A DNA stretch of 64,000 nucleotides from Datisca glomerata (GCA_003255025.1 QANY01008042.1:2468077-2532076); one strand, 5' to 3'. Counted from the first letter of the stretch, positions 24,939 through 36,960 are shown. The notes: generated from the letters alone by a model not told the origin. A program made the numbers and translations.

Positions 24939-27849
24939 TGTAATATCCCGACCTTTCGTAAATGAGCATTTTCATAAAATTGATTTAAAAGATAATGTAA
25001 TTTTAAAATTTGATTTTAAAGATGGATTATTTGTATTTTTTTTGTAAAATTATTTTTAATTAGATAAGATTTATTCAAAGTTAAAATTTTAAAAGTGTTT
25101 TAGTATATAATTTTGAAACCCACCCGCACCTATATGCACATACACCCTAAACCAACCCTAACCTAATATTATATATTTGTTCTTGAACTCTCTCCTCTCT
25201 CTCACAGCCTCTCACCCCAAGCAGCCCCCTGCAGGCCAGTAATCCTTCTTCTTCTTCGTTGGTCTCTTTCTACACCTTGGCCGCTACAAGCTTTGAATTT
25301 GGGTAATCTTCTTCTCCTTTTTCTTGATTTCTTTCTTTTATCTCTTCCTCTCTCTGTTTTGTCTCTCTCTCTCCCTCTTTCTTCATCTCCATCCCTCTTT
25401 GTTTTTGTCTCTTTCTCTCAGATCCCTCTTAAACACAACCCATGTTCTCTTTTCCCCTAGCTATTTCTCTCTCTCATTTTCTCTATCTCTCTCTGCTTCT
25501 TTCTTTTCTTTAGCTCTCTGCTTCTTTCTTCTTCAATTTTTCTGGCAGCCCCAATGAAAACCCCTTCTCCCTTTTTAATGTCTTTGTTCTCTCCATGTCT
25601 TCTTCTTATTCTTCTTCTTCTTTCTACTTGTTCCTCCGTCTCCATCACTACTGTTAGCATCTCCTTCGGTGAGTTCTCTCCTTTATCTATTTCTATTTAG
25701 TTTATTTTCCTTTTCTCTATCTTTGTTTTTCTCTCGTCCATCTTTGTTTCTCTCTATAATTCAGACCTCTGTTCTCTCGGTCTCTCTCTCATTCATCTTC
25801 ATCTCTGTTTATTTCCCCTCTATTTCGTTTTCCATCTCTTTCTCTAATTTTCTTTCCTTAATGGCTGTCTCTCTCGGTCTTTCCCCTTCACTATTTTCTC
25901 CTTCTTTCTCTCGCCCTCTGTTTCGACTGAAACTGGGTCTTGTGACCCAGTTCTTTTCTCTACCGCCCTGATTGAAGCACCCACCCAAACCGGTTCAGTC
26001 AAACCATATCAGTCTAAACCGGTCCAGCCTAACCCAGACCGACTCAACTCAGACCGATTCAGTTTAGCCGGCTGGCCTGAACTGATCCATCAGATAAAAT
26101 CGATCCGACCTGGTCTGAACCAGCCCGGTCTGAACCGTTACCCACCAAAGCTTTATCATTTGACTTCTGGACCCGATATATTTTTTTCTGACCTTGCTCA
26201 GACCTATTTGCACTGTTTTAATTAAATTTCTATTTATATGATATTAAAAATGTGTGTATATTGATTTATTTCAAAATAATTTAGTGATTATATTTTTTTT
26301 TGAATTTCAGGTCATTAATTGTTTAGTTCATTCTCCCGCTTCAGGTAAGTGGGCTTACATGATGGTGTGACTCTTGTTATGATAAATGTATATGCTTTGT
26401 GTAAGTGAATTTACATTATAATGTGACCTACGTGTGATAAATGTAATATGTGTTATTCTCATCAACTTTAATTGTCTATAAGATGTTATGTTTATATATA
26501 TGTTTGTGTAATTTGACTTATATAACGATGTGAGTATGATATTATAATTGTATCATGTATTTATTATCTGTTTAACCATTTTTCAATAATTATTATATTT
26601 CGTAAACACTTTGGCAATTGATTACTATTTCGTTGTTAATGTGTGAGATAAATGTCTGAGTATGACTGATTTTACGTTAGTATGTTATCATGTTTGATTC
26701 TGTTATATGTATCAGTATGCATGATATGATTAATTATTTTCATACGTTGGATTCTGCAAGTTATGAGGTTAATTCATTCAAGTGGTAATTAAGCAAGATA
26801 TGAACTTAAGCACGACTCTTAGTTAACAAGAAATCATGACTATTCATGTTTTGTTCTGTTAAACGAATGGGGTTTTATATGTTCATGCTTTCATCACACA
26901 TAGGGTGTCATCTGTTTATGTTTTGATCATACAATGGGTGTCATCTGTAAATGTTTTCCGTTACTCATGAGATGCCATCTGTTCACGTTTTCTGTCACCT
27001 ATAAGTGTCATATGTTCTGTCACCCAATGTGTGTCATCTGTTTCATCGTCCGATGTGTGCCATCTATTTTGTCGCCCAATTCATCATGATATGTTTCAAT
27101 TAACGTGTGATCAGTTCTGATTAAGTTGTTATCTAGGAGATATGTCAAGACAAGATATGATTAAGATTGTTAAATGATTCTGTTTGAGACACGTGTTATC
27201 TGCATGCTATGTTAAGCCATGTCATGATCATGTACGTTACTTTATTTCATTTATGATTTATATCAAGTTCAGTTATGTTATGTCATGATTGCATTTATGC
27301 ATGTGGATGCTTGTTATTATGTGAGTTTACTTACTGAGTATTTTAAAAATACTCATTCCCCCACAGTTATTTATGATACAGGTGGTGATTGTGAGCAGTA
27401 TGAGTGGGAGACTGTCATAACCAGTTAGATCAGATGAATTTATGTTTTCAGTTTATAATTTGATTTAAAACTTAGAAAAACATTTTCTGTTAAACTTGGT
27501 TAGTTTAGTAGTTTATTTTTACGTTATGATTTTCTACGAATTATGATGAGTGAAAGATTTATGAATTATAAATTTCAAGTTTTGACTTTATTTAGAATTC
27601 AATTCAGTTTTTCGAGATTTTATTAATTATGCATTTAAGACACTTTATCGGTTCTGCTATTTAATGATTAAGATTCTGATCATGAATAAGTTTAATGCTT
27701 CCGCTATTTAAGGTCAGAGTTTTTCTATCATGGGTAAATTAAGAATTTCAATTTGGAAATTTTCTCAAAATTAGGGTTTGTTTCCAATTGGAGATTTCAA
27801 AATTTTGAAATCATATGTATGTTTAACCCTTGGGGATCGGGGCGTTACA
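24939..27849 (+). repeat. 3' LTR of gypsy element 2 (2.9 kb)
   Basis: It begins TGTAATATCCCGACC after the purine tract AAGGAGGGGAGAA and ends GGGGCGTTACA. It includes a CT-rich block (25,190-25,900), GAACCGG-type motifs (25,985-26,140) and a run of imperfect repeats around GTCATCTGTT (26,880-27,070). No real gene lies in it. It abuts the copia fragment directly. Confidence 0.9.
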
Positions 27850-27875
27850 GTTCTTGACTCGATTGTTTTCTACAT

Positions 27876-27887
27876 TGGTATCAGTGC
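27876..27887 (+). promoter_or_regulatory. Primer binding site, copia element
   Basis: TGGTATCAGTGC, one mismatch from the initiator-Met tRNA complement, lies directly after the LTR remnant. Confidence 0.8.
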
Positions 27888-28216
27888 ATGATTATATGAT
27901 GTTTCGTGTGTGTATATGATTGTTGAAAGTCTGCTAAAATTTGACTGAGTAAATTTGACGATTTTGACGCCATTTTAGAATTTCAACCTCTATTTCAGTG
28001 TTTAGTTTTATGAAAGTTTCAATTTTGTGCAATATGGTGATTCTGTTAAGCACTACTTTTACTAGTGCACTGCTTCTATTTTTTCCAAACACGATTTTTT
28101 CTGCGATTTTCCTTCTGGAAATTAGTTTTCATCTTTCCTTAAATGCATTTTTTACTATCAAATGGCGGACTTCTATACCGTTCATCATTGCATAACTTTT
28201 ATATTGCTTTTGGATT

Positions 28217-28276
28217 CATGCAATATGTGCAATTAATAATGCAATATGTGCAATTAATAATGCAATATGTGCATAG
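28217..28276. repeat. 21-bp tandem repeat, about 2.8 copies
   Basis: The unit ATGCAATATGTGCAATTAATA is repeated almost perfectly in the copia leader, just before the plastid insertion. Confidence 0.9.
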
Positions 28277-28436
28277 TGTCAATATGCAAATTTTTTAATC
28301 GTTGCAAGTGGCATGAATTTATAAGTTGATTGAGATTTTAAAAAGTGTTGTGGATTTATTTTATTTTATTTTCAGTTATTGGGCATGGAAAAATATATAT
28401 TTACATGCTAATTTTTTTTAGATAAATAAATTCACA

Positions 28437-28664
28437 GAACTCCTTCTAACAACCTATGTATTCTGTTATTATTTCGAATTAGACGATCCATTAATCCAAT
28501 TGACAGAAGATTATAAATGGATCCATTTTTTGGATTTTTACTGGAGATTGGGAATAGATGGACTTTCTATAGGACCCATTTTACTGACGGGTTTTATCAC
28601 CACTTTAGCAACTTTAGCGGCTCGGCCAGTTACTCGGGATTCCCGATTATTCCATTTCCTAATG
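28437..28664 (+). pseudogene. ndhD: Plastid ndhD fragment (mosaic part 1)
   Basis: The translation is the plastid NADH dehydrogenase-like subunit 4: [18 protein letters not shown], then [18 protein letters not shown], then [12 protein letters not shown]. It is open but has no start or end. One visible change is an Arg in the ATLAARPV stretch, where Trp is usual. It breaks off at CTAATG and continues directly in ndhF-like sequence. Confidence 0.92.
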
Positions 28665-28738
28665 TTTGTTGGATTCATAGGAATTCCTTTCAATGAATTC
28701 AATCAACAAGGAATTAATTTGGATATATTAGACAAATG
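28665..28738 (+). pseudogene. ndhF: Plastid ndhF fragment (mosaic part 2)
   Basis: About 74 bp encode [20 protein letters not shown], matching a segment of plastid NADH dehydrogenase-like subunit 5 as I recall it. It is joined in frame to the ndhD piece, so an ATG-initiated 100-codon chimeric frame runs from 28,500 to 28,802, ending out of frame in the rpoB piece. The fragment is short, so the assignment is a little less sure. Confidence 0.75.
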
Positions 28739-28883
28739 GCCCTTAGAGGAAGGGCCAAGCAAGGGGGACAACGGGTGGGAGAAATGGAGGTTTGGGCTTT
28801 AGAGGGATTTGGTGTTGCTCATATTTTACAAGAGATGCTTACTTATAAATCTGATCATATTCGAGCTCGGCAAGAAGTACTTG
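28739..28883 (+). pseudogene. rpoB: Plastid rpoB fragment (mosaic part 3)
   Basis: The frame gives [20 protein letters not shown], then [20 protein letters not shown], the conserved C-terminal part of the plastid RNA polymerase beta subunit. It is intact over about 48 codons but has no start or end. In plastomes rpoB is in the large single-copy region, far from ndhD and ndhF. Confidence 0.93.
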
Positions 28884-28929
28884 TTTCGTGATTAAATGAT
28901 ATATTTATGTTATGTTAGTAAAAATATGG

Positions 28930-29334
28930 ATTGAGACTTAGATTATGACGGATCATATACTTTGTACTATGAACTTTGTGAGTATAAAATGGATCCACAT
29001 CACAACATGGTTGAACATGTAATACATTTGAGCAAAATGTACAATGAAGTGCGAAAATGGGGCATTGAGGTTGAGATAGATATATGCAAAATTCTTCTCA
29101 ATTCCTTACCGGACTCGTGGAATGTATATAAAGAAGAGATCATGGAAAATTATACCTATGAAGAATATGATTATATTATAGAAGATCTCATATCAAGAGA
29201 GGAACAAAATATACATTCCGGAGTTCGCCGTTCAGCTGCATCAATTCGTAAATCTTCGAAGGGCAAGGTTGGGCCTTGGCGTAGACAGGAAGGAACATAC
29301 ACTGAATGGAGCCCCATGTTCAAGTGTTGAACAA
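28930..29334 (+). pseudogene. Copia gag fragment from another element
   Basis: The frame carries a UBN2-type gag middle segment: EYKMDPHHNMVEHVIHLSKM, then LLNSLPDSWNVYKEEIM and ISREEQNIHSG. It ends at TGA (29,332). A separate gag N-terminus starts only at 29,718, so this piece is out of order and comes from another copia element or a rearrangement. Confidence 0.75.
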
Positions 29335-29717
29335 ATTGTGATGTTCTATTTTTATTGTACATATGATGACTGTTTTTAGAATTAATTCTAACTAAGTATG
29401 CTGCCATATTTAGTATAGTCATTTGTTTTGTATATATACTTTTCATGTTATGATATTAACTGAGTTGGAGTTATGATAAATGTGATTAGTGTATTCTCAT
29501 ATGCGAAATTTTTTGGGCATATAACTAAGTAATTAGGATATGATATTTTGTATGAGAAATGATTGTAAGCACTGCAAACTTTCGATCCTATACCCAATAT
29601 CATATCATCATTGACTTAGTTAAGTTTGCCTTAACTTTAAGATGTGAATGTGTGTGTTTTTTTCTTTTGAAGTGCTAGTATTTATATGCGTTGTTTTGTT
29701 TATATGTTGTGGTTGAT

Positions 29718-30660
29718 ATGACTTCTGCATCTAAAAATATAATAATTGAACTGAACAAGGGTGGGATACGGAACGGTGATAATTTTGATATTTGGCATCG
29801 AAAAGTTCTGTATATTCTTGAGGAACAAGAAGTTCTGGAAACCCTTGAAAATATTATGACTGAACCTGAAGATGGTACTTCTGCTCAACATAGAAGAGAT
29901 CAAGAGGCTCATCATTTATGGAAAACAAAGAACAATATAGCTCGCATTACGTTGTTGAGCTGCATGCAAGATGATCTTATGTGTGAGTTTGAAAAGTTTG
30001 AAGTTGTCAAGGATATATGAGATGCTCTAAAAGAGAAATTTGGTTTGACTTCAGCAATAAGACTAAGACAGCAGACGATCAAATTTGACATCTATGTGAA
30101 GCGTCAACATCACACAATGAAACAATATTTGATAAAGATGTCAAATATGATTATAAAGTAAAAGAGTGTTGGGCATGCACTAACCGATGATCAACAAATT
30201 CAAGCGATCATTCGTTCCCTCCCTCAAAATCAGGAACACATGAAGGTCAACATGATGCATAATGAAAATATAAAAACTATTAATGATATTGGGTGTCCTG
30301 TTGAATTAGAAGCTGAGCGCTTGGAGCTGGTAAAACTTCTACTCAAGTTTATGTTGCTGAAATATGTTCCCAAAAGAGAGGTTTTAAGAGAAAGGGAAAT
30401 TCCAAAATTCTCAATAAGGGAAAGAAAAGAAAATGTGCAAGCCCACAACACAAAGGCGAGAAACCTGAGACCATCTGTCATATAAAAGGCAAACATGGCG
30501 GTAAAATGAAGAATAAGAGTGAGATGAAATGCTATAAATGTGGCATTTTGGGTCACTTTGCACGTGAATGCACCGCGTCTCCAAGTGAACCCAAGAAAGA
30601 CAAGGTATTTTCTAATATTACTTCTCACCGTTGTTATGTTTCAAGCAGTGTGTTACTAAT
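29718..30660 (+). pseudogene. Copia gag, broken
   Basis: It starts MTSASKNIIIELNKGG at 29,718 and contains NGDNFDIWHRKVLYILEEQE, typical of copia gag. Stops occur at about 30,018 and 30,159, and there are frame changes further on. The CCHC knuckle CYKCGILGHFAREC lies at about 30,530-30,571. The region is nucleocapsid-like but cannot make a full protein. Confidence 0.85.
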
Positions 30661-33640
30661 TGAATCTTACCGTGTATGGACTGTAGATTCAAGAACAATC
30701 GTCCATGTAGCTACAGAGAAGGGAGCATTGATAGAGTATCATCGAGTCCACTGGGAGTGAGATGGATCTATGTGGAAACAATTCCAGAGTATAAGTTAAA
30801 GGAATTGACACTTGCAAGCTTAAGTTGCATGGTGGTCAGACGTTATTCATGCATGATGTTCTTTATGCTCCTGAGATTAGGCGAAACTTAGTCTCTATAA
30901 ATGTTCTCCTAGGTTTAGGTTTCAATACTAATTTCCATTCAGGTGGTGCAAACTTCTATTTAGATAATAAGTACTATGGATCTGGTTATTTTTCGAATGG
31001 TTTTATTGTTCTAGACACTAAACATAGCAATGCTGGTAATGACTATTATTTTTCGTTAATAGCATCATCTAGTAATAATGTGATTGATGCTAATATATGA
31101 CATGCTATATTATGTCATATAGGGCAAGACATAATGAATAGGCTTACTAAAGAAAGTCTATTAGGCTCACTTGTAAAAATGGAGTTGCATATATGTGAAT
31201 ATTGTCTTGCCGGAAAAATAACTAGAAAACCATTTAGAAAGGCCAAAAGAGCTGATTATCCATTGCAATTAAATCGTTTTGATATTTGTGATCCTGTAAA
31301 TGTGAAAAGGAGACATGACATTTCATATTTCATCACTTTTATTGATATTTGGTTATGTCTATTTTATCTTTCATAAATTTGAAGCATTTGGTTGCTTCAA
31401 ACGATTTATGAATTTGGTGGAGAATCAAATAGACAAAAGGATAAAAGCATTAAGAACATATCGAGGTCGTGAATATCTTTCTGATCAATTCAAAGAATTA
31501 TATCAACTAACTATTCCTGAAACTTCATAACAAAATGGTATTACGGAAAGAAGGAATAGAATACTTCTAGATATGATAAAGTCTATGATGGCACAAGCGA
31601 GCTTACCCATTTTATATTGAGGAGATGCGTTGCTTACTGCTACATATTTACTTAACCGTATACCTTCCAAATCAGTAACTTCTACCCCATATGAACTTTG
31701 GACGGGCATGAAACTCGACTTAAGTAATCTGCGACCTTGGGGGTCTGCAGCTTAAGTTCACAATTCTTCTCATAAACATGGTAAACTTGGACCAAGAGGT
31801 AAGAAGCGCATTTTTATCTGATATGTTGAACACTCCAAATGATACGTGTTCATTGGTGAACAAATTGATGGAAGTTTTACTGAATTTGAATAAAGAGATA
31901 CCACAATTTTAGAGAATAAAATTTCTAACAAAAGAGAAGCTAGTCAAGATCATGAGTCTATAAAGATAGAAGACCCTGACACTATTGTATTGTTACCACG
32001 AATCAGACATCTGGAATGAATGAGAATGTGTCTCATCTCCTTGATCCGAGTGGGAGTAACATTTTGGCCGATGATACAAATCTGTAAAAAAATTATATAC
32101 GAAGAAGTACTCGTAAAAGTATTCCTCATTGTCATTTTAAAATCGAGAGAGAAGCTTTTATGATTGCTCTAAATGATGAACATGAGTCAAGAATTGTACG
32201 AGAGGCTCTTTCATCAGCTATAAAAGATCATTGGTTAAAGGCAATGGAAGAAGAAATAGAGTCAATGAGAACAAACCATGTTTGGGACATGGTTAATATT
32301 CCACCAGGTTGTAAAGCTATTGGGAACAAATGAATTATCAAAATTAAACGTAAGAAAGATTGATCTATAAAAAGATATAAGACACATTTGGTAGCTAAGG
32401 GTTACACTCAACAAGAAGGAATATACTATGAGGAAACTTTTTCACATGTTATTAGGTTTACCTCCATATGTCTAATTTTAGCTATTGTTGCCCAGATGGA
32501 TTTAGAATTACACCAAATGGGGAGCTAGATGAAGAAGTTTACATGCAACAACCTGAGAATTTTATTGCAAAAGGCTAGGAGCACAAAGTATGCAAGCTCT
32601 TAAGATCAATATATGGCCTCAAACAATCATTTAGATAATGGTATCTGTGACTGATCTAAGATCCTTATCATTATATGTAGATGATACCCTTTTGGCTAGG
32701 AATGATAAAATATTTGTCGTTACCATTAATGAATGGTTGTCTTCTCATTTTGCGATGAAGGACATGGGTGAAGCATCTTCATACTAAGTGTAAAGATATA
32801 TCGAGATCGTTCAAAAAGACTTCTTGCTCTGTCACAAAAGTCATATATTAAGAAAATACTCGAACGATTCAATATGCTGCAAAGCCATTGACACTCCAAT
32901 AATAAAAAGTGAAATCCTTAGTCATGAAATGTGTCCTAAGACTCCAGAAGAAAAATAGAGCATGGCCAGAGTCATATATTCGAATGCCATTGGAAGTTTG
33001 ATGTACGCTATATTTGTGTACACGCCTTGATATTTGTTATGCAGTTAGTTTAGTCAGCCGTTATCAATAAAATCCTGGACAAGCTCATTGGAAAGCTGTT
33101 AAGAGGATTTACGATACCTTAAAGGTACTACATACTTATGTTTATGTTATCGAGAAAATGATCTGTATCTAGTGGGTTACTCAGATGCTGATTGGGGTGG
33201 TGACACTAATGAATGCAAATCAACGTCTAGATATGTTTCTTGCTAAGCAATGGCGCCACATCTTGGAATATCAAGAAACAGACATGCATTACGTTATCAA
33301 CTATGGAAGCAGAATTTATAGCGTGTTCGACTACAGTGCAAAAGGCAATTTAGCTTAGAAGGTTTCTGCAATGTTTACAAGTTATTTCTAGTGCATCGAA
33401 AACAATGACTTTATTTTGTTATAGTCAAGCAGCCATCGCTTATACTAAATATTTGAACTATCATGGAAAAATGAAGCATATAAACACTAAGTATAATTTT
33501 GTATGAGATATTATAGCGCATAAGGAAATAGTGATACAACATGTCTCTACACATCGAATGATGGCTAATCCTTTGACAAAGCTAATTCCTATAGATATTT
33601 TTCTAAGCCATGTCAAATCCCTAGGTTTGTACATATTGTA
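30661..33640 (+). pseudogene. Copia pol: protease, integrase, RT, RNase H, broken
   Basis: Blocks appear in copia order. The protease is marked by WTVDSRTIVHVA (the D-S-G core is altered). The pre-integrase zinc region is marked by CEYCLAGKITRKPF (about 31,193). Integrase remnants follow, with RIKALRTYRGREYLS (about 31,438). The RT entry reads HWLKAMEEEIESM (about 32,230), the RT catalytic site is LYVDDTLLA (about 32,674), and RNase H shows GYSDADWGGDTNECKSTSR (about 33,178). Stops and shifts separate nearly every block. The RT segment around 32,640 seems to have lost sequence. Confidence 0.85.
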
Positions 33641-34713
33641 ATATGATGTGTAATTTTCAGTACATTTTGTATCAATTTTATTAATTAATGAACTTGATAT
33701 TGTTCATTATATTTATTTATTTGTAGCATAAAACACGCATATCCTGTTTGGATAAAATGAAAATGTACGTCACCAGGCATAGACCGACTAACTCATACAA
33801 ACGGTCACCTCAAGTGCTTGAAGAGCGAGCTAAGATGAGACATTGTATGCTTAAAATATTTGGGAAGTGTGAACAAAGCATACTTTAATTAGGTTGTCGC
33901 CTTGACAAGAGATCAATATGAGGTCTAACTATTAATTCATGGATCAACATGATTCCCACGATCATGTAGTCTGATTGGTGGACGGGATGCGAGAACTTAT
34001 GGTAGGCGATATGAGGAGCGAGCTAGTAAGATCTCGAGCTAGGCACGGGGAATATTTTGGTATCTGTGACTGAGCTAAGATCCTTATAATGGTTCAATAT
34101 AAATTATAATAAACATACACTCTTTCTATAAAGAGAAAACCACTATAGCATGTGTTCATATCACACGTGTCTTTTATAACTAGATAAGGAAAATGTGAGA
34201 TAGAATCCCTGCTCTCAATTGTATGAGTCATTTGATGTACTTTGAAACCTCATTTTTGTGCCCTATGTGACGTTCGACTATATAGCGGAGTGACAAATAA
34301 ATGTTGCTACTCTAGCACGTTACCTACAGTTATGGTAATTCGACCTAATGGAACATGTCTAGCAAAGTAATTTATTTGAAGCTAAGCTATATATGTAGGG
34401 AAGGAAGACTTTTTTGTCTACATCTAAAATATGTTCACCAGTCGACCAATTATGTCACCTCATAGTGGCTAGTACATGATTGTGAAACATGTTTTGATTA
34501 AGTCAAGCATTGCTCTTTGAGGGATTAGAGATGTTTGAACTGATGTAACAAATACATCTGGGGCATAGCACAATCCATACAAGTTCATAGCAACTAGCTC
34601 TCATATGTGCTTGTGGGTTGCACAATTCATTTGCCCGTATGAATTTATTAGTATGTGAATGTTTAATCATTTGTAATTAAATCTATTCTATCCCATCATG
34701 TGCGAGTGAGAGA
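33641..34713 (+). other. Copia 3' untranslated region
   Basis: Non-coding sequence between the RNase H remnant and the 3' LTR, ending in a short purine-rich tract (GCGAGTGAGAGA). A string TATCTGTGACTGAGCTAAGA at about 34,059 repeats one in the RT region at about 32,641. Confidence 0.6.
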
Positions 34714-35085
34714 TGTTGAAAAACTCGAATCCGGGCACCCATGATGGGTCAACCTGACCTGGTTTTGAAAAAGTATGATTGATAGTTTTTCACATGAAAA
34801 ACTACCAATGGTGATTAATAAAATGACCACCATTAACTTCTATAAAAGGGGGAACTTCATTTTTTATTTGAGAGAAGTAAAATTTGGACCTATTGAAAAG
34901 ACTTCAAAATCATTTCTCCAACTTCAAAATCAAGATTTCATACACAAAATCGATGGTTCTTGAGTTGTGGAACAAGTGGGGAGTTCGTTTTCATGATTTC
35001 CTACAAGATCCGACATGTAATTCATCATTTCGATCTATTCCGCTGCGCAATCAAGTAAGTGTTCTTGACTCGATTGTTTTCTACA
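34714..35085 (+). repeat. 3' LTR of the copia element
   Basis: It begins TGTTGAAAAACTCG and ends TTTTCTACA, about 372 bp. A TATA box (TATAAAAGGGG) lies at about 34,842. The last 25 bp match the 5' remnant at 27,850-27,874. Confidence 0.85.
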
Positions 35086-35929
35086 AAATATATACTAAAA
35101 ATTAACTTCAAATAATAATTGATCAAGAACAATAAATAAGTCATAAGAATAATAGAGAGAATCTTCTAGCATGTGCCCATCTTAATAGCGCATGCTTGAT
35201 TGAACATGCATGCAAATATTTATAAGCTAGACTAGAGATTCTCATCTAAGTGTTGACATAATCACGACTTTCTCCAATAAAAAAATATAGATTATTTTAA
35301 TTACATGATCTCTATCTTTTAGTGGGTTGTTCAACTTTATTCCACTATTAGATGACATGTGGGTCACTTTAGCTCTCCTAATGGAGACGTAAAACTAACA
35401 GTGTGGACAACGTTTAAGCAAATAAAAATAAAACCGAACTGCTGAATAAATAATGAAATGCGTTATATATCTTAAAAAAACATAATGGAATTGCTGAAGA
35501 AATAAAAATTCTAGCATGGTTTACACTTTTTGGCATTTATCTTCAACTTTGTCACTCACGACCTTAAATTTATATTTTTGAAACTAATTAAAGCCTCTAT
35601 TAGTCTGATTATGTTCATTATCACGAGCAAACACATCTCGCCTGTTGAGATTTGTAAGAAGTTGTGTTTCTTTGCTTTCTTTGTCACAGTAGTTGAAAAA
35701 AGATCAGTAAAAGTAGCAAACCACAAGTTCCTTTATCTACCTTTAGATTGCTTGTTATTAATTGAAAACTACGACATATTGATCGAATTAATGAAAAACG
35801 CGTAGGTAATAACATACATAAATGAAGACTAACAAAAGATTTAAATTCTTTGAAAAGTATAACTTAAAGGTTACAAAATCGAAATAACTTCAAAAGATGT
35901 CTTCAAGATGAATTTAAGACCCATCTTAA
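35086..35929. other. Inter-element DNA, no gene seen
   Basis: AT-rich sequence. A 91-codon open frame at 35,530-35,805 has no motif I recognise and atypical composition for a plant gene, so I do not call it. Confidence 0.5.
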
Positions 35930-36275
35930 AGACATCATGAAACCATCTCGAAGCCATCTTAAAAACATATTGAAAACATCTTGAAGACATCATGAAGCCA
36001 TATTGAAGTTATCTTCAAGCCATCTTGAAACCATCTTGGAGCCATCTTGAAGTCATCTTGAAGTCGTCTTGAAACAATCTTGAAGACGTCTTGAAATCAT
36101 ATTGAAGTCATCTTGAAACCATCTTGAGGACGTCTTGAAGCATCTTGAAACCGTCTTGAAGCATTTTCAAGCTATCTTGAAACTATCTTAAAGACATCTT
36201 GAAATCGTTTTGAAACAATCTTGAAACATTTCCAAGCTATCTTGAAACTATCTTAAAGACATCTTGAAGATTTAA
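35930..36275. repeat. 11-bp minisatellite, about 30 units
   Basis: Imperfect copies of ATCTTGAARNC run head to tail with an 11-bp step (for example ATCTTGAAACC, ATCTTGGAGCC, ATCTTGAAGTC, GTCTTGAAACA). Some units are 10 bp. The array lies just outside the left LTR of the coding-free element. Confidence 0.88.
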
Positions 36276-36369
36276 AAGTTTCTTTCTCGAAAAAGTGTAA
36301 TCTATACCTGTAATTGATTTGATTTTTTTATGTTGTCGATATCCATACAATGGCAGTATAATAACTTTG

Positions 36370-36960
36370 TGAGCAGTCAAAATCTCACATAACATGTGGT
36401 AAGATCTAGACCGAAGACTCCATCAAAGAGAAGATAGAGTGAGAACCGTAGGATCAAGTAAGCAGTTATGAAGAGGAGACTAATCAGACAAAAGTACAAG
36501 GCTTGTCAACGTGACAATCCAAGGAGAAGCTAATCAAGACCATAGACACGATCCAATGAATATATTTAATCGTATAATTAAGGCTAATATACATGATTTC
36601 AAAGGATATTCGACTATCCTATAAATGAAGCTATATCTCCCCAAATATCTAGTGATAATTCCATAGATATGGGAATATTCTCCACATATTTAGTGATAAT
36701 TTTGTTATTAAAATATATGTTATCAGATTCTGTAAAAACCTATAAATAGATGCATATGTATCAACATAAGAGGGGACTGAGACCTACACGAAAGTAGTAT
36801 TCATACGTATATGAGATACAAAATATAAGAGAATATCAAAAGTCTTCCCGTGATTTTTTTTTCATTAAGAGTTTTCCACGTAAACTATTGTGTTTTTATT
36901 CCCTCATTCTCTCTCTAAATATGTATCTTTATCATTCGTTCGTAAATGGTTCCCCATACA
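36370..36960 (+). repeat. 5' LTR of the LARD-like element
   Basis: It begins TGAGCAGTCAAAATC. It shares long blocks with 41,805-42,393, such as CCGAAGACTCCAT and GCTATATCTCCCCAAATA. A TATA box (CTATAAATAG) lies at about 36,751. The right border is approximate. Confidence 0.8.

Larger units (their letters stand above)
22785..27849 (+). mobile_element. Ty3/gypsy derivative lacking pol (element 2)
   Basis: A truncated 5' LTR (about 730 bp), primer site, gag, purine tract and a complete 2.9-kb 3' LTR are present. Reverse transcriptase, RNase H and integrase are absent: after the gag end only about 190 bp separate it from the LTR, with a hint of the protease start. Gag is clearly related to that of element 1, but the LTRs form a different subfamily sharing only blocks. 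It is a non-autonomous or deletion derivative. Confidence 0.88.
27850..35085 (+). mobile_element. Ty1/copia retrotransposon, heavily decayed
   Basis: Only the last 25 bp of the 5' LTR remain (GTTCTTGACTCG to TTCTACA, 27,850-27,874), identical to the end of the 3' LTR at 35,061-35,085. A primer site TGGTATCAGTGC follows. The interior has a long leader with inserted plastid DNA, a stray gag fragment, then gag, protease, integrase, reverse transcriptase and RNase H in copia order, all with stops or frameshifts. The left LTR was lost by deletion at the junction with gypsy element 2, since no other LTR piece is found further left. Confidence 0.88.

Noticed and set aside
25324..25971. Hydrophobic Ser/Phe/Leu-rich frames
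   Set aside because: CT-rich part of the second gypsy LTR, not a gene.
28500..28802. 100-codon chimeric frame as a new gene
   Set aside because: It is the ndhD-ndhF plastid mosaic read through into rpoB out of frame; no sign of expression.
35530..35805. 91-codon frame between copia and the LARD-like element
   Set aside because: No recognisable domain; hydrophobic AT-rich translation is expected by chance.
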